NCBI RefSeq assembly: GCF_021601625.1 | Contig: NZ_BQHR01000004.1 | Location: 310,001 to 374,000, forward strand | Reading direction: 5' to 3' | DNA from: Pseudomonas paraglycinae | GTDB taxonomy: Bacteria; Pseudomonadota; Gammaproteobacteria; Pseudomonadales; Pseudomonadaceae | DNA: 64,000 nt | Part shown: positions 32,825 through 42,221 of the stretch, in pieces | How positions within the stretch are numbered: position 1 is the stretch's first letter | Layout of the letters: every line of letters starts with the position of its first letter | The notes under the pieces: model-generated | Databases searched by the model: none | The model's input: only the letters and a program-made list of their open reading frames with translations | Told to the model about the DNA's origin: nothing | Made by a program: the position numbers and the translations under genes

Positions 32825-33250
32825 ATGCGCTTCATGATCATTGTCAAAGCCAGCCACGACTCCGAAGCCGGCGTGATGCCCAGCGAACAATTGCTGACCG
32901 ACATGGGCAACTACAACGAACAACTGGCCAAGGCCGGCATTCTGGTGTCCGCCGACGGCCTGCACCCCAGCAGCAAGGGCGCCCGTGTGCGCTTCAGCGG
33001 TGAAAACCGCAGCGTGATCGACGGCCCGTTCGCCGAAACCAAGGAGCTGATCGCCGGTTACTGGATCTGGGACGTGAAGTCGAAAGAGGAGGCCATCGAG
33101 TGGGTCAAGCGTTGCCCGAATCCCATGCCGGGCACTGAATCGGAAATCGAGATTCGCCAGGTCTTCAGCCCGGAAGATTTCGGCGCCGAGTTCACCCCGG
33201 AACTGCGCGAGCAGGAAGAACGCATCCGCGAACAAGCCAAAAAACACTGA
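32825..33250 (+). CDS. YciI/DGPF-domain protein
   Basis: A 141-residue protein of the YCII-related fold. It opens MRFMIIVKASHDSEAG and contains the namesake SVIDGPFAETKELIAGYWIW. These small ferredoxin-like proteins are often found near ECF sigma factors, but none is nearby here. No signal peptide. A GGAG ribosome site precedes the ATG. Biochemical role unknown. Confidence 0.88.
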   Translation: MRFMIIVKASHDSEAGVMPSEQLLTDMGNYNEQLAKAGILVSADGLHPSSKGARVRFSGENRSVIDGPFAETKELIAGYWIWDVKSKEEAIEWVKRCPNPMPGTESEIEIRQVFSPEDFGAEFTPELREQEERIREQAKKH

Positions 33251-33399
33251 GGCCCCGAATCGGGAGCGTGAGCATTTTCTGCATGGCCGATGACGACTGA
33301 GCGAGACACGAGGACTTTTCGACGCGAAACAGGTAGGGTGCGCAACATCACAATGCCACCACTGGATCGCGTCGCGGTTGTTATGGAGTTGTCATCGCA

Positions 33400-35046
33400 A
33401 TGAGTTGCTGGACCGTCCTTGGCCTGTCGGCCGACGCCGATGTGCGCACTATCAAACGCCAATATGCCGTCCTGCTCAAACAGACCCGCCCCGACGACGA
33501 CCCCGAGGGTTTCCAGCGGCTGCGTGATGCCTATGAGCAGGCGCTGGCGTACAAGGAATGGCAGCAGTATCACGAGCAGAATCAGGATGAAGAGCAGGAA
33601 CAGGGTATTGAAGAATCCTGGGACCTGAGCGGCCTCACCGTGGTCGAGGTCGATGCCCTGCAACTGGCGACCCGCTCGCTGGACGGGCTCAGCGTTGAAG
33701 AGCTGAATCATCGCCATGCCGTCACCCTCGAACAGGGTTGCGCACATTTCTTCGAAGACACGGTGCTGCATCATTGCATTGAACACCCTGAGACTTCGCA
33801 GACGTTGGTGGACTGGGCCATCCCGACCTTCTTCTGGTTCAGCGCCTGGCAACGCCTGGAGCTGGACGAAATATCGATTGACCTGTTGCTGGATCAACAA
33901 CGCGCGCGCATTGCGCAACCGATGCGTGATGCGCTCGAACGGGAAGACGTCGACGGATTTCTCCAGGCCTATGCCCGCTGCGCGGATTTCAACTGGTTGG
34001 CGATTCAGCAACATCAGGAATGGTTCAACCGTGCCCTGAGCCATTTGCTGCTGGATGCCCCGGTCTGGTTTCCCGAGATTTTCGAACGGGTGCGAACCGG
34101 TCAGGGCTGGCACGGCTGCACCGGAAATCCCTGCCCTGACGGCGAATGGCAACGCCTGCTGGCTCGCCAGAATGCGCCGCTTTTCCTGGCTCACCAGCAA
34201 CAACTGGCCACGGAGCCCGCCGTCACCCCCGAACACCGCGCCGCCCGCCTGCTGCTGGGCACCGGCTCGTTCAGCGCCCGCCGCGCACTGGCCCGACGCC
34301 TGAGCGAAGACGACTGGGCGCAGTGTCGCAAGTTGAGTTCCGAGCTGTACGCCAATCACCCCAAGGTCTGCGCACAGATGCCCGGCGGCACGGCGTTTTT
34401 CTGGCGTGACTGGGAACTGAGCTTCAATGACTGGCCGACCTACGTGGGCGTGGTATTGGCCTGCCTGATCGGCGCGTTCACCCATTACATTCCGCTGGGC
34501 GTGCGGCTCAGCGGGTTGATCAACATCGTCATGATTTCGACTGTGGTGTTCGGCGTGATCGTGGCCGGGCTCAATTGGCTGGTGCACAACCTCGCCCATC
34601 GCGTATGGCGGCTGGATGACCGGCTCAGCGCTGCTCTTTGCCCCGGAGTTTTCAAAGACTCGCCGCCGTTCGGCGTGCTGCGTGACCTGGTGCCCGGCGC
34701 GTTGATGGTGGCCGGGCTCGGCTGGTTTTTCGGCCCGATTGCCGGCGGGGTGTACGCCGCGACCCTGACGACCTTCGGACTGGTTCGCCGCTGGCAGTCC
34801 AGGCCACGGGTATCCTGGGAAGAGAGCCGAACAGCCGTGAAAGTCGGCGTGACGATCCTCGGGATTGTGGTGCTGTCCCTCGTGCTCGGCGCATTCAAAG
34901 TGGTCGCCAGCCAAGGCACGGTCAATCGCAATCAGGGGCTGCAACCCTGGACCGAACGCCTGTGCAGCCGCTTGCCGGCCACCACCGCCGAATGCAGCGC
35001 ACCGGCCACCGTTGAACAGTGGTACGGCAAGGAGGCGCGCCCATGA
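33400..35046 (+). CDS. J-domain-like membrane protein lacking HPD
   Basis: A 548-residue protein. Residues 1-50 look like a J domain: CWTVLGLSADADVRTIKRQY is helix I to II, and QRLRDAYEQAL is helix III. The loop that should hold His-Pro-Asp reads KQTRPDDDPE, so the DnaK-activating His is replaced by Arg. A large soluble middle region follows, with about four hydrophobic helices after residue 345 (YVGVVLACLIGAFTHYIPLG, IVMISTVVFGVIVAGLNWL, LMVAGLGWFFGPIAGGVYA, ILGIVVLSLVLGAFKVV). Its stop overlaps the next ATG, so the two proteins probably work together, likely at the inner membrane. Confidence 0.75.
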   Translation: MSCWTVLGLSADADVRTIKRQYAVLLKQTRPDDDPEGFQRLRDAYEQALAYKEWQQYHEQNQDEEQEQGIEESWDLSGLTVVEVDALQLATRSLDGLSVEELNHRHAVTLEQGCAHFFEDTVLHHCIEHPETSQTLVDWAIPTFFWFSAWQRLELDEISIDLLLDQQRARIAQPMRDALEREDVDGFLQAYARCADFNWLAIQQHQEWFNRALSHLLLDAPVWFPEIFERVRTGQGWHGCTGNPCPDGEWQRLLARQNAPLFLAHQQQLATEPAVTPEHRAARLLLGTGSFSARRALARRLSEDDWAQCRKLSSELYANHPKVCAQMPGGTAFFWRDWELSFNDWPTYVGVVLACLIGAFTHYIPLGVRLSGLINIVMISTVVFGVIVAGLNWLVHNLAHRVWRLDDRLSAALCPGVFKDSPPFGVLRDLVPGALMVAGLGWFFGPIAGGVYAATLTTFGLVRRWQSRPRVSWEESRTAVKVGVTILGIVVLSLVLGAFKVVASQGTVNRNQGLQPWTERLCSRLPATTAECSAPATVEQWYGKEARP

Positions 35047-36038
35047 GCACCAGAGTGATGTTTTGCGTCGGTATCTTCTTCGCGCTGGTGGTGATGGCGC
35101 TGACGAGTGCGACCCGCCCTTTCCTGCAACTCGATCTCTGGCTGGACAGGCGCGATGCACCGATCACCGCCCAAGCCAATGCCCTGAGCCCGGTGATCGC
35201 CTGCGTCAACCGGATCGATGTGCAATGGCGAGTGGCCTATGACCGCTACAAAAACCCTCAACCGCCCTTGCCTCGCGACCAACGCTGGCTGAAGAGCCTC
35301 AAGGATTTCGACGAGAGTGACGCGTTCAATGTGCGCGACATTCAGCGCGATGTCTGCGGTCAGGGCCTCACGGAAAAACTCGATCTTCTGGCGTGGCAGC
35401 CTGAACTGGCGCGACAGGCGAACGAGTACGTCCGGGCGCTGAATCACGTCACGACCACCATTGCACCCACGCGGTTTTACCGAGAAGCGAGCTTCACTTC
35501 GGGGTCGCAACAGCCCTCCCCTGGAGAACTGGCGGCGATCGAGCGCGTTTCACAGGAATACATCGGCGCCTCGACGGCTCTGCGGCAAAGCCTGCTGCCG
35601 CTCGACGCCGCGCAACGTCCTGAACAGCTCAAGCTGATCGAGGCGCGTCTGGGCAGGGACATTCATTGGGACTTGCTGGCGTACATGATTCAGGCGCGGG
35701 AGACTGTCGACGTGCTCGACGAAGCGATGAAAAACCGCACTCTGACCCCAAAATTGCTGGCCGACACCACCGCGAAGTTGCAACAGGCGTGGAACCGTCG
35801 CGAACCCTGGCTCGCACCGCGCACGGGTGGATTCCAGAACAAGACCGATGCCGCACGGGATCTGTGGCTGCGCATCGGCGAGCCGGGGCAAAGCTATCTC
35901 GAGGCGTTGAACACCCTGCAAGCAGACTGGCACAACCACGCTAAGCCCGAACGTTTGAGCGAGGACTACTACGCCGTGACCCGCCGTTACGACGGTTTGC
36001 TCAGCCATTACAACCGACTGGCGCGCGCCAGTTTCTGA
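35043..36038 (+). CDS. YiiG-like (DUF3829) protein
   Basis: A 331-residue protein with an N-terminal hydrophobic segment (VMFCVGIFFALVVMALTSA) that is a signal or anchor, then an all-helical region. The pattern ALSPVIACVNRIDVQWRVAY resembles the YiiG/DUF3829 family of unknown function. The ATG at 35043 overlaps the stop of the J-domain-like gene. It should be exposed to the periplasm. Confidence 0.7.
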   Translation: MSTRVMFCVGIFFALVVMALTSATRPFLQLDLWLDRRDAPITAQANALSPVIACVNRIDVQWRVAYDRYKNPQPPLPRDQRWLKSLKDFDESDAFNVRDIQRDVCGQGLTEKLDLLAWQPELARQANEYVRALNHVTTTIAPTRFYREASFTSGSQQPSPGELAAIERVSQEYIGASTALRQSLLPLDAAQRPEQLKLIEARLGRDIHWDLLAYMIQARETVDVLDEAMKNRTLTPKLLADTTAKLQQAWNRREPWLAPRTGGFQNKTDAARDLWLRIGEPGQSYLEALNTLQADWHNHAKPERLSEDYYAVTRRYDGLLSHYNRLARASF

Positions 36039-36087
36039 CGCCGTGCGCACGCCGGATCGCCCTCAGGGACGACCCGGCGTGCCGGTC

Positions 36088-36759
36088 TTACTTGGCCTTG
36101 AGCTTGAGGTAGGACTGATGCAGGTCCGACGCCCAGCCATCGATCACGCTTTTCACGTCATCGGCCTTCATCACCTGCGAATCGTTTTCCAGCGGTTTGC
36201 CAGTGCCCTTGCGCACCACCTGCGCCGCCACCTTGTTGGTGCCGCCATCGAGGAACACCGCTTCGGTCGCCAGCGTGGTTTCCTGATCGCGAATACCGCT
36301 GGCGGTGCTGACCGCTGCCGCCACCAACGCCACCGGAATCACTTCATAGGCATGCAGGCCTTCGGTCTTGCTGCTGACGGCGGTAATGGCCGCGCGCACC
36401 ACAATCACGCCCGGCCCGGGGCCCGAGGCCAGCGGCAGGGATTTGCCCAGTTCACGCTTGAGCGCCTGATCGTAGTAGCTGGTGATGCCGTTGAGGGTCT
36501 GCTGCGGAATCTTCACGGTGGGTTGCGGTTTGGGATAGAGCTGGGTCGGTTCGACGTAGAAGCTGGTGAATTTGCCGATGTCGACTTTCGGGTCGATCCA
36601 GCGCATCACTTCGGCCCCCGACGGGGATTTGGCCTCCCTCAGCTGGCTGTAGTCCTTGAGGAAGCCTGAGTACTCGTCGGGTGCGACGGTTTTGCTGGAG
36701 CAGCCCACCACGCCCAGCGTGGCAATGCACAGGGTGCTCATCATTACGGCTAGCTTCAT
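36088..36759 (-). CDS. DUF3313-type lipoprotein
   Basis: A 223-residue lipoprotein: the signal MKLAVMMSTLCIATLGVVGC ends in a lipobox with SS after the Cys. The mature part (FLKDYSQLREAK, WIDPKVDIGKFTSFYVEPTQ, GPGPGVIVVRAAITAV) resembles DUF3313, a family of outer-membrane-associated lipoproteins without known function. Transcribed convergently to the YiiG-like gene. Confidence 0.85.
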   Translation of the reverse strand: MKLAVMMSTLCIATLGVVGCSSKTVAPDEYSGFLKDYSQLREAKSPSGAEVMRWIDPKVDIGKFTSFYVEPTQLYPKPQPTVKIPQQTLNGITSYYDQALKRELGKSLPLASGPGPGVIVVRAAITAVSSKTEGLHAYEVIPVALVAAAVSTASGIRDQETTLATEAVFLDGGTNKVAAQVVRKGTGKPLENDSQVMKADDVKSVIDGWASDLHQSYLKLKAK

Positions 36760-36864
36760 GCTGTAACTCCTGTCGGAAGGCCGAATTTATTGCGTCGGGG
36801 GAGTTACAGGTATAGCTAAATTCGCGCCGTTTGCGATCAGAAACCCCAACATTGCACAACGTCG

Positions 36865-36891
36865 GGTCCGGACCTTTGAAAGGTCCGGACC
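36865..36891 (-). terminator. Palindromic hairpin after the 36916 gene
   Basis: GGTCCGGACC, a TTTGAAA loop, and GGTCCGGACC form a perfect 10-bp stem 25 bases past the stop of the minus-strand membrane-protein gene. No T-run follows. Confidence 0.55.
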
Positions 36892-36915
36892 ATCACAGGT
36901 GCTCAAGGCTTTCTT

Positions 36916-37890
36916 CTACCAGCTCGAAGTCTCACCACTTCTCAACGCCATCTCCCGCCGACTGTTCGCCCGCATCGCCTTGATCAGCGACACCGTGCCC
37001 ACCAGCAAAATCGCCGCGCCAAACAGAAAATCAATGTTGTACAGCTGGAAATCCTGCACCGGCCCCACCAGCACCGTGCGCACCACGCCAATCCCCACCA
37101 GCGTGGCAAGGAAGTCGATTCCCGGCTCATCGCGGTAGAACACCAGCAGCAACGGCAGGCACAGCACCAGCAGCATCAACAGCACCACAACCTTGAACGA
37201 GCCTTTGCGCTCGACGCTGAACGCGCATTCGTGGGGGCCGTAGGCCTTGTAGTCCTCGTCGCGGATCATCGAGTTTTTCTCGTTGATGTAGTCGGCGCGG
37301 TTGTATTTCTGGATCGGCGTGAAGGTGTTGGACATCTCCATCAGCGTGGTGATGTTCTTGAAGCGCAGGTCGATGCGCTCGCTGCCCTTGAGGTAATACA
37401 GCACCGGTTTGTAGCCGTAGCGATAGGTGTCGAAGGGAAATTCGGTGACCCGGCCCTGAACGCTGATCGGGCGCGATTCGAGTTCGGCGAAGGCGCTCTT
37501 GTCGGTCGAGGCGAGGTTGCGGCTCAGGGGCAGGACTTTCACCTGTTCGAGGAAGATCGGCGTGACGCCAAACGACCACTGCAACGGTTCCAGGCGCAGA
37601 CGCAGCTCGTTGCGGCCCAGGTCATAGCGGTTGAAGGTACGTTCGGAGACCACCACCGCGCCGCTGAGCATGAACTCGCCGCGCAGGTTGTTGGTGATGC
37701 GCAGGGTCAGTTGATCCTTGCCCAGCAGCGCCGCTTCGGTGTTCGGCGGCGTGCCGCACCAGGCGGTGCTTTCGCCGACGCCGCCGAGCTGACCGCCACG
37801 GTTTTCGTTGAACACATAGATGTAACCGGCCCACAGCGTCACCATCAGCAGCAACGCGGTGATGCCCAGAATTTTTTTGCCCGGACTCAC
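36916..37890 (-). CDS. Membrane protein of unknown function
   Basis: A 324-residue protein with one N-terminal helix (ILGITALLLMVTLWAGYIYV), a roughly 200-residue extracytoplasmic region, and three C-terminal helices (VVVLLMLLVLCLPLLLVFY, DFLATLVGIGVVRTVLVG, FLFGAAILLVGTVSLIKAM). The layout resembles DUF4436-type proteins, with low certainty. The start is GTG at 37890, preceded by GGGAG. It is not clearly in an operon. Confidence 0.65.
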   Translation of the reverse strand: MSPGKKILGITALLLMVTLWAGYIYVFNENRGGQLGGVGESTAWCGTPPNTEAALLGKDQLTLRITNNLRGEFMLSGAVVVSERTFNRYDLGRNELRLRLEPLQWSFGVTPIFLEQVKVLPLSRNLASTDKSAFAELESRPISVQGRVTEFPFDTYRYGYKPVLYYLKGSERIDLRFKNITTLMEMSNTFTPIQKYNRADYINEKNSMIRDEDYKAYGPHECAFSVERKGSFKVVVLLMLLVLCLPLLLVFYRDEPGIDFLATLVGIGVVRTVLVGPVQDFQLYNIDFLFGAAILLVGTVSLIKAMRANSRREMALRSGETSSW

Positions 37891-38019
37891 TGATCAGACT
37901 CCCTTCTTCGTTCCGTCGTCCAGCCGAAAACCCGCTGGCGACGGGGACTCTACCAAAAGGCCACCATCGACCCAAGGAAAAATCCCCGATTCATCAGGGT
38001 TCTAAGGGTTTCCCCTGCA

Positions 38020-38499
38020 TCACCTGCGCCGGAACAACGGTCGCGGCTCGATCACCGAGCGCCCGTACAACACGCTCATCCCGGCCAGGCCCTTGAGCGC
38101 ATCCTCGGCGGATTTGTCCTCGCGCACCGCGAAGCTGTCGAAACCGCACTGGCGCATGTGGCTCAGTTGATCGCGCAGCACATCGCCGATGGCGCGCAAC
38201 TCGCCTTTCCAGCCGAAACGTCTGCGCAGCAGATAGGCCTGGCTGTAGGCGCGGCCGTCGCGAAAGCTCGGGAAGTCGAGGGCGATCAGCGGCAGCGAGG
38301 TCAACCATGGCAACAGGCTTTCGACGCCGTCGTCGGGGCCGAGCCAGACCGCATGGGTCGAGGGCGATTCGAGCCAGTGGGCCAGCGGCAGAATCAGCAT
38401 TTCAGTGCTGTCAGACGTTTCAGGCGAGCGGATCAGCGTCCACGGATCATCCAGCACGATGCGCGCCCCGCTCTCCTCCATGCGCAACAAATTGTTCAT
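38020..38499 (-). CDS. DUF934 protein, partner of the siroheme reductase
   Basis: A 159-residue soluble protein of the DUF934 family, with LPLAHWLESP, DFPSFRDGRAYSQAYLLRRR, GDVLRDQLSHMRQCGFDSF and a basic C-terminus. Family members are consistently encoded after siroheme nitrite/sulfite reductases. The ATG at 38499 overlaps that gene's stop (ATGA). It is thought to help the reductase, but the biochemical role is not established. Confidence 0.88.
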   Translation of the reverse strand: MNNLLRMEESGARIVLDDPWTLIRSPETSDSTEMLILPLAHWLESPSTHAVWLGPDDGVESLLPWLTSLPLIALDFPSFRDGRAYSQAYLLRRRFGWKGELRAIGDVLRDQLSHMRQCGFDSFAVREDKSAEDALKGLAGMSVLYGRSVIEPRPLFRRR

Positions 38500-40169
38500 G
38501 CCGACACCTCCTGCGCTTTCGGATAAACCCGCTCCTTGAACGGCTCCAGTCCGATGCGCGCCACGGTATCGACGAACAGTTCCTCAGCCTCGCGATAACG
38601 GACGAAGGTGCCGATGATCCGCTCGATCACCTGCGGCACTTCGGCGGCGCTGAACGAGGGGCCGATGACCTTGCCCAGTGCGCTGTTCTTGCCTTGGGCG
38701 CCGCCAAGGGTGATCTGATACCACTCGCTGCCGTTTTTATCGACGCCGAGAATCCCGATGTTGCCGATGTGGTGATGGCCGCAGGCGTTCATGCAGCCGG
38801 AGATGTTGAGGCTGATGTCGCCCAGATCATGCAGGTAATCGAGGTTGTCGAAACGCGCCTGAATCGCTTGGGCAATCGGGATCGATTTGGCATTGGCCAG
38901 CGCACAGAAATCGCCCCCGGGGCAGGCAATGATATCGGTCAGCAGGCCGACGTTGGCGGCGCCCAGCCCCTGCTCTTTCGCCTGCTCCCACAGCGCATAC
39001 AGCTGCGACTTGGGCACATCCGGCAGGACGATGTTCTGCTCGTGGGCGATGCGGATTTCGCCGAAACCGAAACGCTCGGACCAGTCAGCCACGGCCAACA
39101 TCTGCGCATCGGTGACGTCCCCCGGCGGCGAGGCCAGGCCCGGTTTGGTCGACAGCACCACGCTGGTATAGCCCGGCACTTTGTGCGGTTGCACGTTGCG
39201 CGCGACCCAACGGGCGAACGCCGGGTTGTCGGCCAGGTGCGTGCCGAAATCCAGATCGGTGCCCGCCAGCGTGCGGTAGCTCGGCGGCACGAAGGCACTG
39301 GCGACGCGCTGGTATTCATCCTCGGTCAATTGCGCCGGTCCGTCCTTGAGGTGTTGCCATTCCTCCTCGACTTCCTTGGCGAACGCCTCCATGCCCAGCG
39401 CCTTGACCAGAATCTTGATCCGCGCCTTGTACTTGTTGTCGCGCCGACCGTGGCGGTTGTAGACCCGCAGCACCGCCTCGACGTAGGACAGCAAGTGCTG
39501 CCACGGTAGATCGTCGCGAATCTGCAGACCGAGAATTGGCGTGCGTCCCAGACCGCCGCCGACGATCACTCGCAGCAGCATCTGGCCGTTACGACCGGGG
39601 TAAAGATAGAGGCCGATGTCATGCATCATGATCGCCGCGCGATCCTGCTTCGCCGAGCAGATGGCGATCTTGAACTTGCGCGGAAGGAACAGGAATTCCG
39701 GGTTGATCGTCGACCATTGCCGCAGGATCTCGGCCAGCGGGCGCGGGTCGATCAGCTCGTCCGCCGCGACCGCGGCGAAGGCTTCGGTGGTGATGTTGCG
39801 CACGCAATTGCCCGAGGTCTGGATCGCATGCATGTTGACCTGCGCCAGACGTTCGAGAATGTCCGGCACCTCGTGCAGCTCGATCCAGTTGAACTGCATG
39901 TTCTGCCGGGTGGTGAAGTGGCCGTAGCCACGGTCGTAATCCCTGGCGATGCTCGCCAGGGTGCGCATCTGTTCGGCACTCAGCGTGCCGTAAGGAATGG
40001 CCACCCGCAGCATGTAGGCGTGCTTTTGCATGTACAGGCCGTTTTGCAGGCGCAGCGGCAGGAACTCTTCTTCGCTCAACTCCCCGGCCATGAAGCGCTC
40101 GACCTGATCGCGAAACTGCGCAACGCGCTCGAACACCAGCGCCCGGTCGTAATCATCGTATTGATACAT
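38496..40169 (-). CDS. Siroheme nitrite/sulfite reductase (CysI paralogue, PA4130-like)
   Basis: A 557-residue siroheme and 4Fe-4S hemoprotein. The cluster/siroheme cysteines are in CPGGDFCALANAKSIP and SGCMNACGHHHIGNIG. Ferredoxin-like domains show MLRVAIPYGTLS, GHFTTRQNMQFNW and NKYKARIKILVKAL. The sequence resembles the assimilatory CysI of pseudomonads, but the divergent neighbour (orphan ccoN) points to the second paralogue that I recall as PA4130 in the P. aeruginosa PA4129-PA4134 cyanide-responsive cluster. Nitrite versus sulfite specificity cannot be read from sequence. Confidence 0.88.
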   Translation of the reverse strand: MYQYDDYDRALVFERVAQFRDQVERFMAGELSEEEFLPLRLQNGLYMQKHAYMLRVAIPYGTLSAEQMRTLASIARDYDRGYGHFTTRQNMQFNWIELHEVPDILERLAQVNMHAIQTSGNCVRNITTEAFAAVAADELIDPRPLAEILRQWSTINPEFLFLPRKFKIAICSAKQDRAAIMMHDIGLYLYPGRNGQMLLRVIVGGGLGRTPILGLQIRDDLPWQHLLSYVEAVLRVYNRHGRRDNKYKARIKILVKALGMEAFAKEVEEEWQHLKDGPAQLTEDEYQRVASAFVPPSYRTLAGTDLDFGTHLADNPAFARWVARNVQPHKVPGYTSVVLSTKPGLASPPGDVTDAQMLAVADWSERFGFGEIRIAHEQNIVLPDVPKSQLYALWEQAKEQGLGAANVGLLTDIIACPGGDFCALANAKSIPIAQAIQARFDNLDYLHDLGDISLNISGCMNACGHHHIGNIGILGVDKNGSEWYQITLGGAQGKNSALGKVIGPSFSAAEVPQVIERIIGTFVRYREAEELFVDTVARIGLEPFKERVYPKAQEVSA

Positions 40170-40424
40170 CGGCTACCTCATCAGGAATGCACAGATTCCG
40201 CAGATTTTCCCTGACTATGGACGAACGGCGCAGTGCACAACAGATTCACCTGAACGCATAAAAACCGTATCAGGGCGCGGCAGATGGCCGCAGGCAGCGC
40301 TTTGATCTGATCCGCATAAATGAACAATTCCTGAGCCTGTTTTGTTTCCGGTGGGGTTTCTACAGTGCAGCTCGTGCCAGACCGGGTGGCCTGGCAAGAC
40401 TTTGCAACCGTGGATGAACTGACC

Positions 40425-41852
40425 ATGAGCACAGCAACAATCGGACAGGCTTATAACTACAAGGTCGTCCGCCAATTCGTCATCGCGACTGTTTTCTGGG
40501 GTGTCGTGGGCATGGCGATGGGGGTATGGATCGCCTCGCAACTGGTATGGCCGGACATGAATCTGGACCTGCCGTGGACCACCTTCGGCCGCTTGCGACC
40601 GTTGCACACCAGCCTGGTGATTTTCGGCTTCGCCGGCAGCGCGCAATTCGCCGCCAGTTACTACGCGGTGCAGCGTACCTGCCAGGTGCGGCTGTACTCG
40701 GACAAACTCGCAGCGTTCACTTTCTGGGGCTGGCAATCGGTGATCGTGATCATGCTGGTCACCCTGCCGATGGGCTACACCACCACCAAGGAATACGCCG
40801 AGATCGAATTCTCCGGCGCGGTGTGGATGGCGGTGGTCTGGGTCGCCTACGCCGTGGTTTTCTTCACCACCGTGGTACAGCGCAAGACCAAACACATCTA
40901 CGTCGGCAACTGGTTCTTCGGCGCGTTCATTCTGGTGATCGCCATGCTGCACGTGGTCAATCACCTGTCGATTCCGGTGGACTGGTTCAAGTCCTATCCG
41001 GTGTATTCCGGCGCCACCGACGCCATGGTGCAGTGGTGGTACGGGCACAACGCGGTGGGCTTCTTCCTGACCACCGGGTTCCTCGGGATGATGTATTACT
41101 TCGTGCCCAAGCAAGTGAATCGGCCGGTGTATTCGTACCGGTTGTCGATCGTGCATTTCTGGGCGCTGATCACCCTGTACATCTGGGCCGGCCCGCACCA
41201 TTTGCATTACACCGCGCTGCCGGACTGGGCGCAGTCGCTGGGCATGGCGATGTCTTTGATCCTGCTGGCGCCGAGCTGGGGCGGGATGATCAACGGGATG
41301 ATGACCCTGTCCGGCGCCTGGCATCAGTTGCGCACCGACCCGATCCTGCGCTTCCTCGTCCTGTCGCTGGCGTTCTACGGCATGTCGACCTTCGAAGGCC
41401 CGATGATGGCGATCAAGACCGTCAACGCCCTCTCCCACTACACCGACTGGACCATCGGCCACGTACACGCCGGTGCGCTGGGTTGGGTGGCGATGATCAC
41501 CTTCGGCGCGACCTATCACATGGTGCCCAAGGTCTTCGGCCGCGAACGCATGCACAGCACGCCGCTGATCAACCTGCACTTCTGGCTGGCGACCATTGGC
41601 ACGGTGTTGTACATCGCTTCGATGTGGGTCAACGGGATTACTCAGGGCCTGATGTGGCGGGCGATCAACGAGGACGGCACGCTGACCTACTCGTTCGTTG
41701 AAGCGCTGCAGGCCAGTCATCCGGGGTTTGTCGTGCGGTTTGCCGGTGGGGTGTTCTTCCTCAGCGGCATGTTGCTGATGGCCTATAACGTGTGGCGCAC
41801 GGTGCGCGTTGCCGACGTTGCACTCGCCCATCGTGAAGCGCAGATCGCCTGA
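40425..41852 (+). CDS. ccoN: Orphan cbb3 oxidase subunit I (CcoN4-like)
   Basis: A 475-residue heme-copper oxidase catalytic subunit with 12 expected helices. Ligands are present: [18 protein letters not shown] (heme b His), [12 protein letters not shown] and [12 protein letters not shown] (CuB His), and [12 protein letters not shown] (heme b3 His). No ccoO or ccoP lies beside it, so it would have to assemble with subunits encoded elsewhere, as reported for orphan CcoN4 (PA4133) in P. aeruginosa. I took ATG 40425 (MSTATIGQ) rather than an in-frame start at 40365, since the protein begins normally there. It is followed by a CcoQ-like small gene. Confidence 0.9.
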   Translation: MSTATIGQAYNYKVVRQFVIATVFWGVVGMAMGVWIASQLVWPDMNLDLPWTTFGRLRPLHTSLVIFGFAGSAQFAASYYAVQRTCQVRLYSDKLAAFTFWGWQSVIVIMLVTLPMGYTTTKEYAEIEFSGAVWMAVVWVAYAVVFFTTVVQRKTKHIYVGNWFFGAFILVIAMLHVVNHLSIPVDWFKSYPVYSGATDAMVQWWYGHNAVGFFLTTGFLGMMYYFVPKQVNRPVYSYRLSIVHFWALITLYIWAGPHHLHYTALPDWAQSLGMAMSLILLAPSWGGMINGMMTLSGAWHQLRTDPILRFLVLSLAFYGMSTFEGPMMAIKTVNALSHYTDWTIGHVHAGALGWVAMITFGATYHMVPKVFGRERMHSTPLINLHFWLATIGTVLYIASMWVNGITQGLMWRAINEDGTLTYSFVEALQASHPGFVVRFAGGVFFLSGMLLMAYNVWRTVRVADVALAHREAQIA

Positions 41853-41867
41853 TAAAGGGAGCCGGTC

Positions 41868-42089
41868 ATGTTCGATGTTTTCTTGAATGTGTTGGGCGTG
41901 TTGTTTTTGTGGCTGGCGGTGGAGTACTGCTTGCGGCACGAGACGGCCGAGAGCCTGGATGAGGCGAGTCTGACGCCGTTTGCGGATGATCCGGAGGTGG
42001 CGCGGCGGGTTGAGTTGGCTACGGGTAAAACCGTGAAGGCAGTGGCGCCGGAGATAGCCAAACCGGGCTGGATCAACCTCGAAATGTGA
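41868..42089 (+). CDS. CcoQ-like small membrane protein
   Basis: A 73-residue protein starting MFDVFLNVLGVLFLWLAVEY, a single transmembrane helix, then a short cytoplasmic tail with SLTPFADDPEVARR. The LPFADD-type segment after one helix is a hallmark of CcoQ, the stabilising fourth subunit of cbb3 oxidases. It begins 15 bases after the ccoN stop, with a GGGAGC ribosome site. The tail is longer than usual for CcoQ. Confidence 0.7.
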   Translation: MFDVFLNVLGVLFLWLAVEYCLRHETAESLDEASLTPFADDPEVARRVELATGKTVKAVAPEIAKPGWINLEM

Positions 42090-42102
42090 GCCACCCCTAG
42101 CT

Positions 42103-42214
42103 GATCGTTCCCACGCTCTGCGTGGGAATGCCTCAAGGGACGCTCCGCGTTCCAGCTCCGGAAGGGACGCGGAGCGTCCCGGGCTGCATTCCCACGCAGA
42201 GCGTGGGAACGATC
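42103..42214. repeat. GATCGTTCCCACGC repeat
   Basis: A 112-base two-armed copy between convergent genes. Left arm GATCGTTCCCACGCTCTGCG and mirror right arm flank internal stems around GGGACGCTCCGCG and CGCGGAGCGTCCC. Confidence 0.88.
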
Positions 42215-42221
42215 AAGTGTG

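Noticed and set aside
40300-40324. Possible ANR/FNR half site (TTGATCTGATC) upstream of the orphan ccoN
   Set aside because: The spacing and second half do not fit TTGAT-N4-ATCAA.
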